A stretch of 64,000 nt of DNA, taken from positions 1-64,000 of the forward strand of contig NZ_VFQC01000002.1 in the NCBI RefSeq assembly GCF_006717075.1, read 5' to 3'. Every line of letters begins with the position of its first letter. The stretch's first letter is position 1. The notes beneath the pieces are model-generated. The model was given only the letters and a program-made list of their open reading frames with translations, had not been told where the DNA came from and made no database searches. Source of the stretch: Haloactinospora alba (GTDB lineage: Bacteria > Actinomycetota > Actinomycetes > Streptosporangiales > Streptosporangiaceae). Made by a program: the position numbers and the translations under genes. This document shows, piece after piece, positions 1 to 8,232 of the stretch.

Positions 1-1
1 C

Positions 2-574
2 GGAACCGTCCGCGCGGCCTTCGGCCGGGCGGTGGACGCGGTGAGCTCGGGAATCTCCTCCGCCGTCGGTTTCGTCCGGGAACTGCCGGGACGCGCCGTC
101 AGCGCCCTCGGCAACCTGGGGCGCCTCCTGCTCAACAAGGGCAAGGACCTCATCTCCGGGTTCGTCCGCGGCATCAGGAACGCCGCGGGAAGCATCGTCA
201 CCACGATCAAGAACTTCATCACCGACAAGATCCCCGGCTTCGTGAAGGACGCGCTGGGCATCAGCTCGCCCTCCCGAGTCATGGCCCAGCTGGGCGAGGC
301 GATCGGCAGCGGGCTCGCCACGGGGATCCACGACAGTCAGCGAAACGTCGAGCGGGCCATGGACGACCTCGTCCCCGACCCCCGCCAGGCCGCGGCCCGG
401 ATCGCGGCGGCCCCCGCGGCGGCCGGCGGCGGAACGCTCCAACCAGGGGCCGGCCGGCGCGCGGACAACCCCGCCGCCGGTGTGACGGTGAACGTCCACC
501 CCCGGGAGGGACAGTCCGAGTACGAGATCGGCCGCATGGTGGAACGCGAGTTGGCCTGGGCGGGAAAACGATGA
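2..574 (+). CDS. Phage tail tape measure protein, C-terminal part (cut by window edge)
   Basis: The reading frame is open from base 2, so the gene begins outside the window and 190 residues are visible. The visible part has repeated short amphipathic Ala/Gly/Ile stretches and a segment reading GISSPSRVMAQLG. That segment is typical of the C-terminal region of siphovirus tape measure proteins, which set tail length and are threaded through the tail tube. The GTG at 32 could be read as a start but has no ribosome site, and the frame continues upstream. The stop overlaps the next gene by ATGA, as in tail operons. Assignment to the family is by recognition of this motif and of the gene order that follows. 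Confidence 0.75.
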   Translation, partial: GTVRAAFGRAVDAVSSGISSAVGFVRELPGRAVSALGNLGRLLLNKGKDLISGFVRGIRNAAGSIVTTIKNFITDKIPGFVKDALGISSPSRVMAQLGEAIGSGLATGIHDSQRNVERAMDDLVPDPRQAAARIAAAPAAAGGGTLQPGAGRRADNPAAGVTVNVHPREGQSEYEIGRMVERELAWAGKR

Positions 575-1443
575 ACGAACAGTTGCAGCTACCCGTGTAC
601 ACGGTGGACGACTGGTCCGGGAACACCCGGGACAACCGGGGCGTCGAGTGGTGGGTGACCGGCGACGAGGGGTGGACCGGTTCCCCGCCGCCACGTGTCG
701 AACTCACCGACCGGCCCCAGCGGCACGGCGCCTTCGACGCCGCCTCCTACCGGTCGCCCCGCGTCATCACCCTGGAGGGGGTGGCCATCGCTCCCGACCG
801 GCGCACCAAGGAGGAGGCCAAGGACCGCTTCGCCGCGCTGCTGGCGGACGGCTCCGCGCTGCGGCCGCTCGTGGTGCGGGAGCACACCGCCACCCGCAGG
901 GTGGAGGTGCGGCTCACCGACGAGAGCCGGCTACGCGACACCACCCCGCACGCCTTCGAGTGGTCCCTCCAGGTCACCGCGCCCGACCCGAACCGCTACT
1001 CCGCCCGGCAGCACACCCGCTTCACCCCGGTACCCACCCGCGGGCCGGGGGTGGACTTCCCCCTCACCTTCCCGTTGGACTTCGGGCGGACCTCGGGAGG
1101 ACGGTTCACCCTCACCAACGCCGGCACCATCCCCACCGCCCCGGTGTGGCACATCGACGGCCCGTGCGAGAACCCCGCCATCCAGGAGCTCAACGGCGAC
1201 GGCCTGCTCGAGTTCGACATCTCCCTCACCGCGCGGCAGCGGCTCACCGTGGACGTGGACGCCCGCACGGTCGTGCTCGGCAGCGCGACCTCCCGGCGCG
1301 CGTCGCTGCGGGCGTACTCGCGCTGGTTCCCGCTGCGTCCCGGTGACAACACGATCCTGTTCCGCACCACGCGCGGCGGCCCCGACCCGCGGCCCGACGA
1401 CCGGCCCGGGCTGCACGCGCGCTGGCGGGACGCCTGGCTGTGA
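571..1443 (+). CDS. Phage distal tail (Dit-like) protein
   Basis: The 290-residue protein starts inside the stop of the tape measure gene (ATGA overlap), so the two are translationally coupled. The N-terminal half contains the pattern of the phage-tail/Dit family: a short beta-rich start, then RSPRVITLEG followed by KEEAKDRFAALL, and a C-terminal galectin-like beta domain (about residues 150-290, with FTLTNAGTIPTAPVWHI). Dit proteins form the hub joining tail tube and baseplate in siphoviruses. Position directly after the tape measure supports this. I see no truncation. Confidence 0.75.
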   Translation: MNEQLQLPVYTVDDWSGNTRDNRGVEWWVTGDEGWTGSPPPRVELTDRPQRHGAFDAASYRSPRVITLEGVAIAPDRRTKEEAKDRFAALLADGSALRPLVVREHTATRRVEVRLTDESRLRDTTPHAFEWSLQVTAPDPNRYSARQHTRFTPVPTRGPGVDFPLTFPLDFGRTSGGRFTLTNAGTIPTAPVWHIDGPCENPAIQELNGDGLLEFDISLTARQRLTVDVDARTVVLGSATSRRASLRAYSRWFPLRPGDNTILFRTTRGGPDPRPDDRPGLHARWRDAWL

Positions 1444-1478
1444 CGACAACCCCGACGTTCCCACGAAGGAGACACACG

Positions 1479-2609
1479 ATGGCCGAGAGCCGCCCCGGCT
1501 GGGTCAACGGGATGAACCAGGACGACGCCCGCCTCGCGACCGGGCTGCTCGTCACCTCCGCGACCGGGGAGGGGGACAGCGGCGCCGCACGGACGGGCAT
1601 GAGACCCGCCCCCGGCGAACCCGGCCGGGTCACTCCCTCCGACGGTGACGGCGGCTCCGGGCTCGTCACGGTGGCCCCGTTCCAGGCCGTCCTGGAGCTG
1701 CCCGACACGGGAGGGCCGTTCCTGGTGACGCTGGAGAACAACAAGGACCTCGACGTGTTCGGCGGTGCCCAACCCCCCGAGACCGACCCCCGGATCGACC
1801 TGGTCACGGCGCGCGTCACCGGGGTGGAGGACCGGCGGTTCGAGGTGACCGTCCGGCACGGCGACGCCGCGCCCGACCCGCGGCCGCCGGAGCCGGAACC
1901 CGGTGCTCTGCCGCTCGCCGAGATCACCATCGCTCCGGAGGCCACCGGGATCGGTCCCGACGACATCACCCCGCGTTGGCGGGAGCACCCGTTCACCTGC
2001 GCCGTCGGCGGGGTCCTCCCGGTGCGCGGCGCGGACGCCCGCCCCGGCAACGCCTACGAGGGCATGTACGTGCACCGGCTGGACACCGGAGACCTGGAGT
2101 GCCTGCACGACGGTACGTGGGTGACCTACCGCCGGCACCGCGACACCGGTTGGATCACGGTGGAGAACCTGGGTGAGGACTACGTGCACGGCGACGCCGG
2201 CGAGCTCGCCGTGCGCCGGATCGGCGAGACGGTCCACATGCGGGGTTCGGTGCAGAAGACCGTCGACGAGGGCCGCCCCGACATCACCGACCTGACCAGT
2301 ATCAACACCCTCCGGGTGGAGGACGGGCCCGGATTCCGTCCGGACGCCCAGTACCACGCCCTGCTGCACACCCCCCGCAGTCCGCGCCGCCTCTACATCC
2401 TCCCCAGCGGGGAGGTGCGGGGAGCGCGGTTGTCCGGCATCGACGTGGACGGCGAACGCCAGACCCCCCTACCAGCCGGACGCGACCAGTACGTCCACGT
2501 CTCCTGGCTCACCGACGACCCGTGGCCCGACGTGTCCCCCGGGCCGAAACCGCCGCCGCCTGGTGCCCCTGATTTTCCTGGGCCTTATGGCGGACCTGAC
2601 CACTGGTAA
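1479..2609 (+). CDS. Phage tail/baseplate structural protein
   Basis: The protein has 376 residues. I start it at the ATG at 1479, which has a good ribosome site (AAGGAG, 7-8 bases upstream); an upstream in-frame GTG at 1440 lacks one. The N-terminus (MAESRPGWVNGMNQDDAR) and central part are not a family I can name. The C-terminal 200 residues read like a receptor-binding or tail-tip beta domain (for example DTGWITVENLGEDYV and VHMRGSVQK), and the protein ends in a Pro/Gly-rich tail. Its place between the Dit-like protein and a Gp37-like protein makes a baseplate or tail-tip role likely. This is inference from order. Confidence 0.6.
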   Translation: MAESRPGWVNGMNQDDARLATGLLVTSATGEGDSGAARTGMRPAPGEPGRVTPSDGDGGSGLVTVAPFQAVLELPDTGGPFLVTLENNKDLDVFGGAQPPETDPRIDLVTARVTGVEDRRFEVTVRHGDAAPDPRPPEPEPGALPLAEITIAPEATGIGPDDITPRWREHPFTCAVGGVLPVRGADARPGNAYEGMYVHRLDTGDLECLHDGTWVTYRRHRDTGWITVENLGEDYVHGDAGELAVRRIGETVHMRGSVQKTVDEGRPDITDLTSINTLRVEDGPGFRPDAQYHALLHTPRSPRRLYILPSGEVRGARLSGIDVDGERQTPLPAGRDQYVHVSWLTDDPWPDVSPGPKPPPPGAPDFPGPYGGPDHW

Positions 2610-2654
2610 CCCGAACGCCCCGGCACGGACCGGAACCCAGAGAGTGAGGCACCC

Positions 2655-2699
2655 ATGCAGCCACCGCGGTGCTCCCCGGCCGGACGGCGGCTCCCATGA
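2655..2699 (+). CDS. Possible 14-codon leader peptide coupled to the next tail gene
   Basis: A small frame runs from ATG 2655 to a TGA that overlaps the ATG of the next gene (ATGA at 2696-2699). A GAGTGAGG stretch lies just upstream and can act as ribosome site, while the next gene has only a poor one of its own. The peptide (MQPPRCSPAGRRLP) has no recognisable function. The arrangement suggests translational coupling; it may equally be chance. Confidence 0.3.
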   Translation: MQPPRCSPAGRRLP

Positions 2700-3850
2700 G
2701 CACGCGCTACACCTACTACGTCGTGGACCTCGCCGACGGCCGCATCATCGGCGACCTCCCCCTGACCGGGGTCTCCTTCAGCCGGGTGCTGAACGGTACG
2801 GGAAAGCTGCGGGCGAACCTGCCCACCCGCGCTCCCGGTGTGCGGGCGCTGGAGCCCCGCAGGCTCACCGAACCGGGGCGGAGCGCCGTGTACGTGGACC
2901 GGGACGACCGGCTGGTGTGGGGCGGCATCATCTGGACCACCCGCTACGCCGCCGCCGACGGAACCCTGGAGATCAGCGCAGCCGACTTCCTCTCCTACCT
3001 GGAGCACCGCTACGTCCTCCCGGCTCAGCCGCCCCGGGCGACGCCGGTGGCGCAGTGGCCCCCGGTGCGCATCCCCGAAGGGGGCGGCAGGGCCGACCAA
3101 CTCGACATCGCCGCCGAACTCGTCCGCCTCGGGCAGCGCGGCGGCGGGATCACCCCCGGTATGGGGTTCCGGCGCGCCGGAAGGGACGACTCCCCCTCCG
3201 GGGTCGCGCGGTCGGTGGAGTACCGGCCCTACGAGTTCAAACCCGTCGCGGAGGCCCTCGACGACCTCGCCGCGGCGGAGGACGGGTTCGACTACACCTG
3301 CACCGTCAGCTGGAGTCGCGGGGTTCCGGAACCGGCCCTCCTCGTCGGTTCCCCCCGGCTCGGCCAGGAGGGGCAACCGCACCTGTGGGAGTACGGAGCC
3401 GGACTGGTGGACTTCACCTGGCCGGTGGACGGTGCCGACATGGCGACCCGGGTCTTCGCCCAGGGGGCCGGAAGCGAGTCCGAACAGCTCATCGCGGTGT
3501 CGCCGGAGGACGGGGAGGTCCCCCCGAAGCGCCCGCTGCTGGAGGACACCCTGTCGGTCCTGGACATCGGGGACCCCGCTCTGCTCCAGGCGCACGCCGA
3601 CCGGCACCGGCGCGGCGCCGAACGGCCGATCGTCCTTCCCGAACTGACGGTCCGCGCCGACCGGCACCCCCGCCTCGGTTCCTACGAGGTCGGCGACCGC
3701 GCGCGGATTCTCATCGACGACCCGTTCCTCGGTCAGAGACGGGACGTCAGCACACGGATCACGGAGTTCGAGGTCGCTCCCGGAGCGGACGCGGGCGAGG
3801 AGCTCGTCCGGCTCACCGTACGCCCCGTTGGGGAGGTCGATGCCACGTGA
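2696..3850 (+). CDS. Siphovirus ReqiPepy6 Gp37-like tail protein
   Basis: The protein has 384 residues. It resembles the ReqiPepy6 Gp37-like minor tail protein family of actinophages: an N-terminal region with FSRVLNGTGKLRANL, then RSAVYVDRDDRLVWGGII and LEISAADFLSYLEHR, and a C-terminal half with YEVGDRARILIDD. Such proteins sit at the tail tip and are related to tail-associated lysin/baseplate hub proteins. I take the ATG at 2696 rather than the GTG at 2669, because MSTRYTYYVVDLADG looks like the conserved beginning. It is coupled to the following small gene by a GTGA overlap. Confidence 0.7.
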   Translation: MSTRYTYYVVDLADGRIIGDLPLTGVSFSRVLNGTGKLRANLPTRAPGVRALEPRRLTEPGRSAVYVDRDDRLVWGGIIWTTRYAAADGTLEISAADFLSYLEHRYVLPAQPPRATPVAQWPPVRIPEGGGRADQLDIAAELVRLGQRGGGITPGMGFRRAGRDDSPSGVARSVEYRPYEFKPVAEALDDLAAAEDGFDYTCTVSWSRGVPEPALLVGSPRLGQEGQPHLWEYGAGLVDFTWPVDGADMATRVFAQGAGSESEQLIAVSPEDGEVPPKRPLLEDTLSVLDIGDPALLQAHADRHRRGAERPIVLPELTVRADRHPRLGSYEVGDRARILIDDPFLGQRRDVSTRITEFEVAPGADAGEELVRLTVRPVGEVDAT

Positions 3851-4308
3851 CCAGGAACGACCGCAGACCCAGCCTGCTGGACGAGCTGCGCGACCTCCGG
3901 CGCAGGATCAGCAGGCTGGAGGCGTCCTCGCACCGCACACCCCCGGCGGGAGCAGCGGAGTCCGCGGCGGTGGCCGCACCCGCGCCGGCACCGGGCGGAC
4001 TGATACCGGCGCGGGTAGGCGACTGGTGGCGCTGCGACGCGCCCGAGTGGGAGGCCGTGGGCCTCACCTGGTGGGAACGCGGTACCGGGCGGGTCGGGCT
4101 CCTGCTGTCCGCCGTGGCCGACAGCGGCACCAGCGGCGAGGTGCGGCTGACCCTGGACGGACACCGGGTGGGGCCGGTGGTTCCCGTGACCGCGTCCACC
4201 GTCCGGGAGACGCGGATGGTGGACGTCAGCGGAGCCGCCGAACTGCGCGTCGAGGCGCGGCGCGACAGCGGCAGCGGCTACGTGCGGGTGGCCTGCGGCA
4301 CGCGGTGA
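3847..4308 (+). CDS. Small tail-block protein with N-terminal coiled coil
   Basis: This 153-residue protein starts at GTG 3847, overlapping the stop of the Gp37-like gene. Residues 8-25 (SLLDELRDLRRRISRLEA) form a short charged helix fit for a coiled coil. A Pro/Ala linker follows, then a beta-rich C-terminal domain (about residues 57-153). The arrangement is common in small tail-tip or fibre proteins encoded after the Gp37-like gene, but I do not recognise the family. It is the last phage-like gene: a minus-strand bacterial gene faces it 67 bases on, and no holin or lysin is present. Confidence 0.65.
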   Translation: MTRNDRRPSLLDELRDLRRRISRLEASSHRTPPAGAAESAAVAAPAPAPGGLIPARVGDWWRCDAPEWEAVGLTWWERGTGRVGLLLSAVADSGTSGEVRLTLDGHRVGPVVPVTASTVRETRMVDVSGAAELRVEARRDSGSGYVRVACGTR

Positions 4309-4375
4309 CCCCACTCACCGGCGGGATCCGCCCCGTTCGCGGACGGAGGGGCGCCGCCCCTACCGCACCCGGCAC

Positions 4376-5017
4376 CTACAGGGCACGCGCCGGCGGGGTC
4401 GCCCGGTCGGCGGTCACCAGCGTGTCGATGGCGATCCACGGGCCGCTCTCGCCCATCGCCTCCCGGGTCACCCTGCCGGCGCGGCGCATCCACACGGGGT
4501 AGCCGGCCTTGACGGCGGCGTCGGTGATGGTGTCGGAGATCTCGCTCGCCCGGTGCAGGATGTCGGGGTCGGAGGGTCCGCCCGTCCCGTGGACGAGGTT
4601 GTCCCGGTCGTGGCCGACGCTGATCAGCCTCCCGTCCGGTGCCAACGCGCGCACGGCGCCGCGCAGGACCCGGTCCCACTCCTCGGGTGGGAGGTGGAGG
4701 TAGGCCAGCAGCACGAGGTCGAAAGCTCCGGGTTCCGGTGCGTACTCGCGCGCGTCGGCGTACACCCAGTCGACGTCCACCTCCCGGGCGGCGGCGAGCC
4801 GCTTCCCCCGGTCGATGGCCACGGACGAGAACTCGGTGGCGGTCACCCGCCAGCCTCTCTCGGCCAGCCACGCCGCGTTGCGCCCCTCCCCGGCGGCCAG
4901 GTCCAATGCCCGCCCCGGGGAGAGTTCGGTGGCCATCTCCACCACGAACTGGTTAGGTTCCGCGCCCCACACCAGCTCGGACGAGCGGTACCGCTCGTCC
5001 CAGTCTTCCTGCTCCAT
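4376..5017 (-). CDS. Class I SAM-dependent methyltransferase
   Basis: The 213-residue protein has the Rossmann methyltransferase core. Motif I is LDLAAGEGRNAAWLAERG, followed by the acidic end of strand beta-2 (VTATEFSS), an Asp-containing loop (VYADARE) and motif IV (FDLVLLAYLHLP). The N-terminal WDERYRSSELVWGAEPN is typical of the TehB/UbiG-like small-molecule branch, so the substrate may be a small metabolite or metalloid; I cannot decide which. The start at 5017 is chosen for its GGAGG six bases upstream; a longer in-frame extension to 5134 is Arg-rich and unlikely to be real. It converges on the phage-tail block. Confidence 0.8.
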   Translation of the reverse strand: MEQEDWDERYRSSELVWGAEPNQFVVEMATELSPGRALDLAAGEGRNAAWLAERGWRVTATEFSSVAIDRGKRLAAAREVDVDWVYADAREYAPEPGAFDLVLLAYLHLPPEEWDRVLRGAVRALAPDGRLISVGHDRDNLVHGTGGPSDPDILHRASEISDTITDAAVKAGYPVWMRRAGRVTREAMGESGPWIAIDTLVTADRATPPARAL

Positions 5018-5565
5018 GCCGTTCCTCCGTTCACCGACGCGCACCGTAGCCGCGCGCCGCACCGTTCTCCCCGCGGAAAGCCTGCCACGTGCCCGGGGGC
5101 CAGCGCTCGCAACGCGCCTCCCGACGGTCCGCACCGCCTCGGGTAAGGGCAGCGGCCGGACGAGCGTCGCCGGGTTCCCGCCCCACCGGCCGGACCGTTC
5201 CGGCCGCGGCCCGCCCGGTTCCGGGGGTGCGGCTCGCGTTTCCCGGCGCGGGGGACTCCGGTTTCACCCGGCTGGCGACGATATCCGAACCAACCGCCGA
5301 AAGTACCGCACACGCGGGGATGTGGGGACCTTTCCCGCACCGCGGGCACCCGCCGGCGGCGCCCGAACCGTGCCGTCGCACCCCGGGAGGGTCGCCCCCT
5401 CCCGGGCGGACAGGTCCGGGTCCCGCGCGGCACCGGTTGGCCGGATGCGGCCACGGGACGTCCCCGCGCGTGGCTCCGCGAACCGGCGGGAGGATGGTGC
5501 CCTCTCGGCTACGGTGGGAGGCCGTATGCCGCCGGTCACCCGCCCCTGGTGTGGAAGGAGCGCCC
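5018..5565. other. Intergenic stretch without a recognisable gene
   Basis: These 548 bases lie between two divergent genes and should hold both promoters. Frames read through it are Arg/Pro-rich and lack ribosome sites, so I see no gene. The last 40 bases carry the AAGGAG of the DedA gene. Confidence 0.5.
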
Positions 5566-6237
5566 GTGCCGAACATCGCCGAGGCCCTGGCCGCGCTGAC
5601 CGACCTTCCCTTCCCACTGGTCCTCGTGGTCGCCGGGGCTTTCGCTCTCGCGGAGTGCACGTTCGGCCTGGGGTTCCTGGTTCCGGGTGAGACCGCGCTG
5701 CTCGTCACCGCGGCCAGTGTCGACAGCGTCGGCGCCTACGCCGTGATGACGCTGCTCGTCGCGGTGTGTGCCCTGACCGGCGACACCATCGGCTACGTGG
5801 TGGGACGGCGCTGGGGGTACCGGTTGCGCGACAGCCGGGTCGTGGCCCGGGTGGGACGGAGCCACTGGGACCGGGCCGCGCGGCTGCTCTACCGGTACGG
5901 CGCGTGGGCGGTCGTCGCCGCGCGGTTCCTCCCGATCGTGCGCACCCTGACACCGGCGGCGGCCGGCGCCAGCCAGCTCGAGTTCCTGCGGTTCCTTCCG
6001 GCCGCGGCCGTGGGCGCGCTGGGGTGGTCCGGTCTGCACGTCGGGGTGGGGGCCGCCGCCGGGGCCGCGGCCCGCACGATCGAGGAGGTCCTCGGCAAGG
6101 CGAGCTGGGTCGTCCTGGCAGCGGCCGTGCTGGTCGTGCTCGTCACGGTCCTCGTCCGGCGGCGCCGCGCGGCCGCGAAACAGCCGGACCCGCCCGAGGA
6201 GTCAGGTAAGGAGCCCGCGGAACCGGTCCCGCAGTAA
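5566..6237 (+). CDS. DedA family integral membrane protein
   Basis: The 223-residue protein starts at GTG 5566, with AAGGAG five bases upstream. It shows the DedA (SNARE-associated/VTT) layout: membrane helices around 15-40 and 50-70, the re-entrant motif FGLGFLVPGETALL, GDTIGYVVGRRWG, and FLPIVRTLTPAAAG before further helices (about 140-200). The tail is charged and rich in Pro and Glu. DedA proteins are proton-dependent inner-membrane proteins, some of which move lipid carriers such as undecaprenyl phosphate. The exact substrate is unknown. It is single-gene and ends in a strong terminator. Confidence 0.88.
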   Translation: MPNIAEALAALTDLPFPLVLVVAGAFALAECTFGLGFLVPGETALLVTAASVDSVGAYAVMTLLVAVCALTGDTIGYVVGRRWGYRLRDSRVVARVGRSHWDRAARLLYRYGAWAVVAARFLPIVRTLTPAAAGASQLEFLRFLPAAAVGALGWSGLHVGVGAAAGAAARTIEEVLGKASWVVLAAAVLVVLVTVLVRRRRAAAKQPDPPEESGKEPAEPVPQ

Positions 6238-6258
6238 CGACCGGCGGCAGCGGCTCCG

Positions 6259-6313
6259 CCCCCTCCCCCTGTCCCTCCCGGCGCTCGGCGCCGGGAGGGA
6301 CAGGGGGAGGGGG
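6259..6313 (+). terminator. Strong hairpin terminator after the DedA gene
   Basis: A perfect 26-bp inverted repeat (6259-6284 and 6288-6313) encloses a three-base loop TCG. It starts 22 bases after the DedA stop. There is no clear U-tract, as is usual in GC-rich actinomycetes. Confidence 0.85.
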
Positions 6314-6817
6314 TGCGGGTCCCGGCCCGCCGGATCGTGCCGGAGTGCCGCTGGCGCGGTAAGCCCGTCCGGGGAGACCCCGCCGCGCACCGGTAATCCC
6401 ACCCGCCGCACGGTTCACTGACGAACGGACGAACACAGCGGGCCGCGTACGGCCCCGGGCCCGCCTCTCGGAACCGCGCCCCGACGCTCCGGCGCGCGAG
6501 GGCCCCTCCCCCGAACGACACCCCGGCCGGGAACACGCGTATATGCGATATTCCCGGCCGGCCGGGAACCGCGTTCCGGCCCGCGGAGGGAATCCCGCGA
6601 ACACGGGAAGCATCGCGCCTCTCCCGCGAACGACACTTGTTCCCGTGCGCGCACCGACCAGCGAACGGTTCCCCGGGAAAACGGGACGCTCCGATCCCCG
6701 CGATCGTCCGTCCGGATCCCCGCTTCCTATCTCCGGGCGGGAGGTGGCTCCCGTCCCCGTTCCCGAACGACTCCCGAGTCCGAACTCGACGCACACGCTC
6801 ACCACAACAAGGCGATC
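6314..6817. promoter_or_regulatory. Long leader/promoter region of the 3,4-AHBA operon with repeated GTTCCCG sites
   Basis: No gene is seen in these roughly 500 bases. The heptamer GTTCCCG occurs at 6639-6645 and 6759-6765 and its complement CGGGAAC at 6528-6534 and 6563-6569. A perfect 18-bp palindrome lies at 6551-6568 (half TTCCCGGCC). Such clustering ahead of a biosynthetic operon fits binding sites for a cluster regulator; which regulator is not shown. Confidence 0.45.
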
Positions 6818-6967
6818 ATGATGCACAACGACGCTCCGGTCCCGGTCGCGAAGGAAAACCGCCCAGCACCGCACCCCCTCCCGGACGGGCGGGGGACCCG
6901 CGGGCACCACCCCCGCCGGTTCCCGCGCGGGGACGTGCTCCGGCGGAAGAACAGGACACCCCGGTGA
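6818..6967 (+). CDS. Possible 49-residue leader protein coupled to aspartokinase
   Basis: Two adjacent ATG codons at 6818 and 6821 follow an AAGG. The frame runs 49 codons to a TGA whose last base is the first base of the aspartokinase ATG (TGATG at 6965-6969). The product is basic and Pro-rich (MMHNDAPVPVAKENRPAP at the start, RRKNRTP near the end) and has no recognisable domain. Aspartokinase itself has only a weak ribosome site, so its translation may depend on reading this frame. Without protein evidence this remains a candidate. Confidence 0.35.
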   Translation: MMHNDAPVPVAKENRPAPHPLPDGRGTRGHHPRRFPRGDVLRRKNRTPR

Positions 6968-8232
6968 TGGGCACCGTCGTCCAGAAGTTCGGCGGCAGCT
7001 CCCTCAGCGGCCACGAACACGTCATGCGCACCGCGGAGACCATACGCCGCACCCGGGAGAAGGGGGTCGTGCCAGTGGTCTGCGTCTCCGCGCGGGGAGA
7101 CACCACCGACGACCTCATCGCGGAGTCGGCCCGGTTCCACGCGGGCAACAAGCGGGAACTGGACCAGCTGCTCTCCACGGGGGAGATCGCCTCGGCCGCC
7201 TACACGGCGATGGCCCTGGCCGCCCGAGGGGTGCCCGCCGTGTCCCTGACGGGGCAGCAGGCCGGCGTGTCCGCCACCGGCTCCCGGGACGAGATCCGGA
7301 TATCCGACATCGAACCGCAGCGGATCCTCGCCCACGTGCGCGAGGGAACCGTGGTCGTCGTCGCCGGGTTCCAGGGCATGGACACGATCGGTGACATCCG
7401 CACGCTCGGACGGGGCGGTTCGGACACCACCGCGGTCGCGCTCGCCGCCAAGCTCGGCGCCGACGCCTGCGAGATACACACCGACGTGGACGGGATCCAC
7501 ACCGCGGACCCGCGCATCGTTCCCAACGCCCGTCTCATCCCCGCCATCCCGCCCGGGGTGATGCACGAGATGGCGATATCCGGGGCGCGGGTGATCCACG
7601 CCCGCGCGGCCGAGCTGGCCGCCGCGAACGGGGTCGACATTTCCGTCCACAACTCTGCCACCCGCACACACGGAACCACGATCCCCGGACGGGGTGAGGA
7701 GATGCTCGAAAACACCGGATTCACCGTCGCCGTCACACACGACACGAACATCGCACGCGTTCTCGTCCACCGCGAGGGCCCGGCGCACGATCTCGGGCAG
7801 ATCGTCCTGGAACTGCTGTCCGAACGCCTCCTGCCGATCGACCTGCTCGGGTGGGTCGGGAACGGCCCCCGCGGCGCGAACACCGGGTTCACGGTCCGCA
7901 CCGAGCGGCTGCGTGACACCGAGGACGCGCTGAGCGAGGCCGCGCGGAAGTTCGACCTCTCCTACTCCGTGAGCACCGGCCTCGGCCAGGTCTCACTGGT
8001 GGGGATCGGGCTGCTCAACCGCCCCGACTACACGGCCCGGATACTGCGTTGCCTGCACGGCCTCGGCATCACCGCGGACTGGGTGAGCACCACCCAGTCG
8101 CGCACCACCGTGCTCGTCCCGGCCGAACGCACGGGTGAGGCCACCGCGGCGGTCCACGACGAGTTCGGCCTGGGGGAACCGGACACCGCCGGATCCATGG
8201 CAGTGCCCACGAGAGAAGGGATACAGCAATGA
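6967..8232 (+). CDS. ask: Aspartokinase dedicated to aminobenzoate biosynthesis
   Basis: This 421-residue enzyme phosphorylates L-aspartate to beta-aspartyl phosphate, the first step toward aspartate semialdehyde. Catalytic motifs are complete: KFGGSS (residues 7-12), LSTGE, GRGGSDTTAVALAA and TDVDGIHTADPR. Two ACT domains follow (about 250-325 and 330-400). The second ACT domain has STTQSRTT at about 374-381, where most aspartokinases read STSEIRIS. That stretch helps bind the Lys/Thr effector, so feedback inhibition may be lost (inference). The stop overlaps the aldolase start (ATGA). A second aspartokinase tied to GriI/GriH genes is a known feature of 3,4-AHBA clusters, where it raises semialdehyde supply. 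Confidence 0.9.
   Translation: MGTVVQKFGGSSLSGHEHVMRTAETIRRTREKGVVPVVCVSARGDTTDDLIAESARFHAGNKRELDQLLSTGEIASAAYTAMALAARGVPAVSLTGQQAGVSATGSRDEIRISDIEPQRILAHVREGTVVVVAGFQGMDTIGDIRTLGRGGSDTTAVALAAKLGADACEIHTDVDGIHTADPRIVPNARLIPAIPPGVMHEMAISGARVIHARAAELAAANGVDISVHNSATRTHGTTIPGRGEEMLENTGFTVAVTHDTNIARVLVHREGPAHDLGQIVLELLSERLLPIDLLGWVGNGPRGANTGFTVRTERLRDTEDALSEAARKFDLSYSVSTGLGQVSLVGIGLLNRPDYTARILRCLHGLGITADWVSTTQSRTTVLVPAERTGEATAAVHDEFGLGEPDTAGSMAVPTREGIQQ

Noticed and set aside
5031-5708. Minus-strand frame in the gap before the DedA gene
   Set aside because: Arg/Pro/Gly-rich translation without ribosome site, overlapping the DedA start and its promoter.
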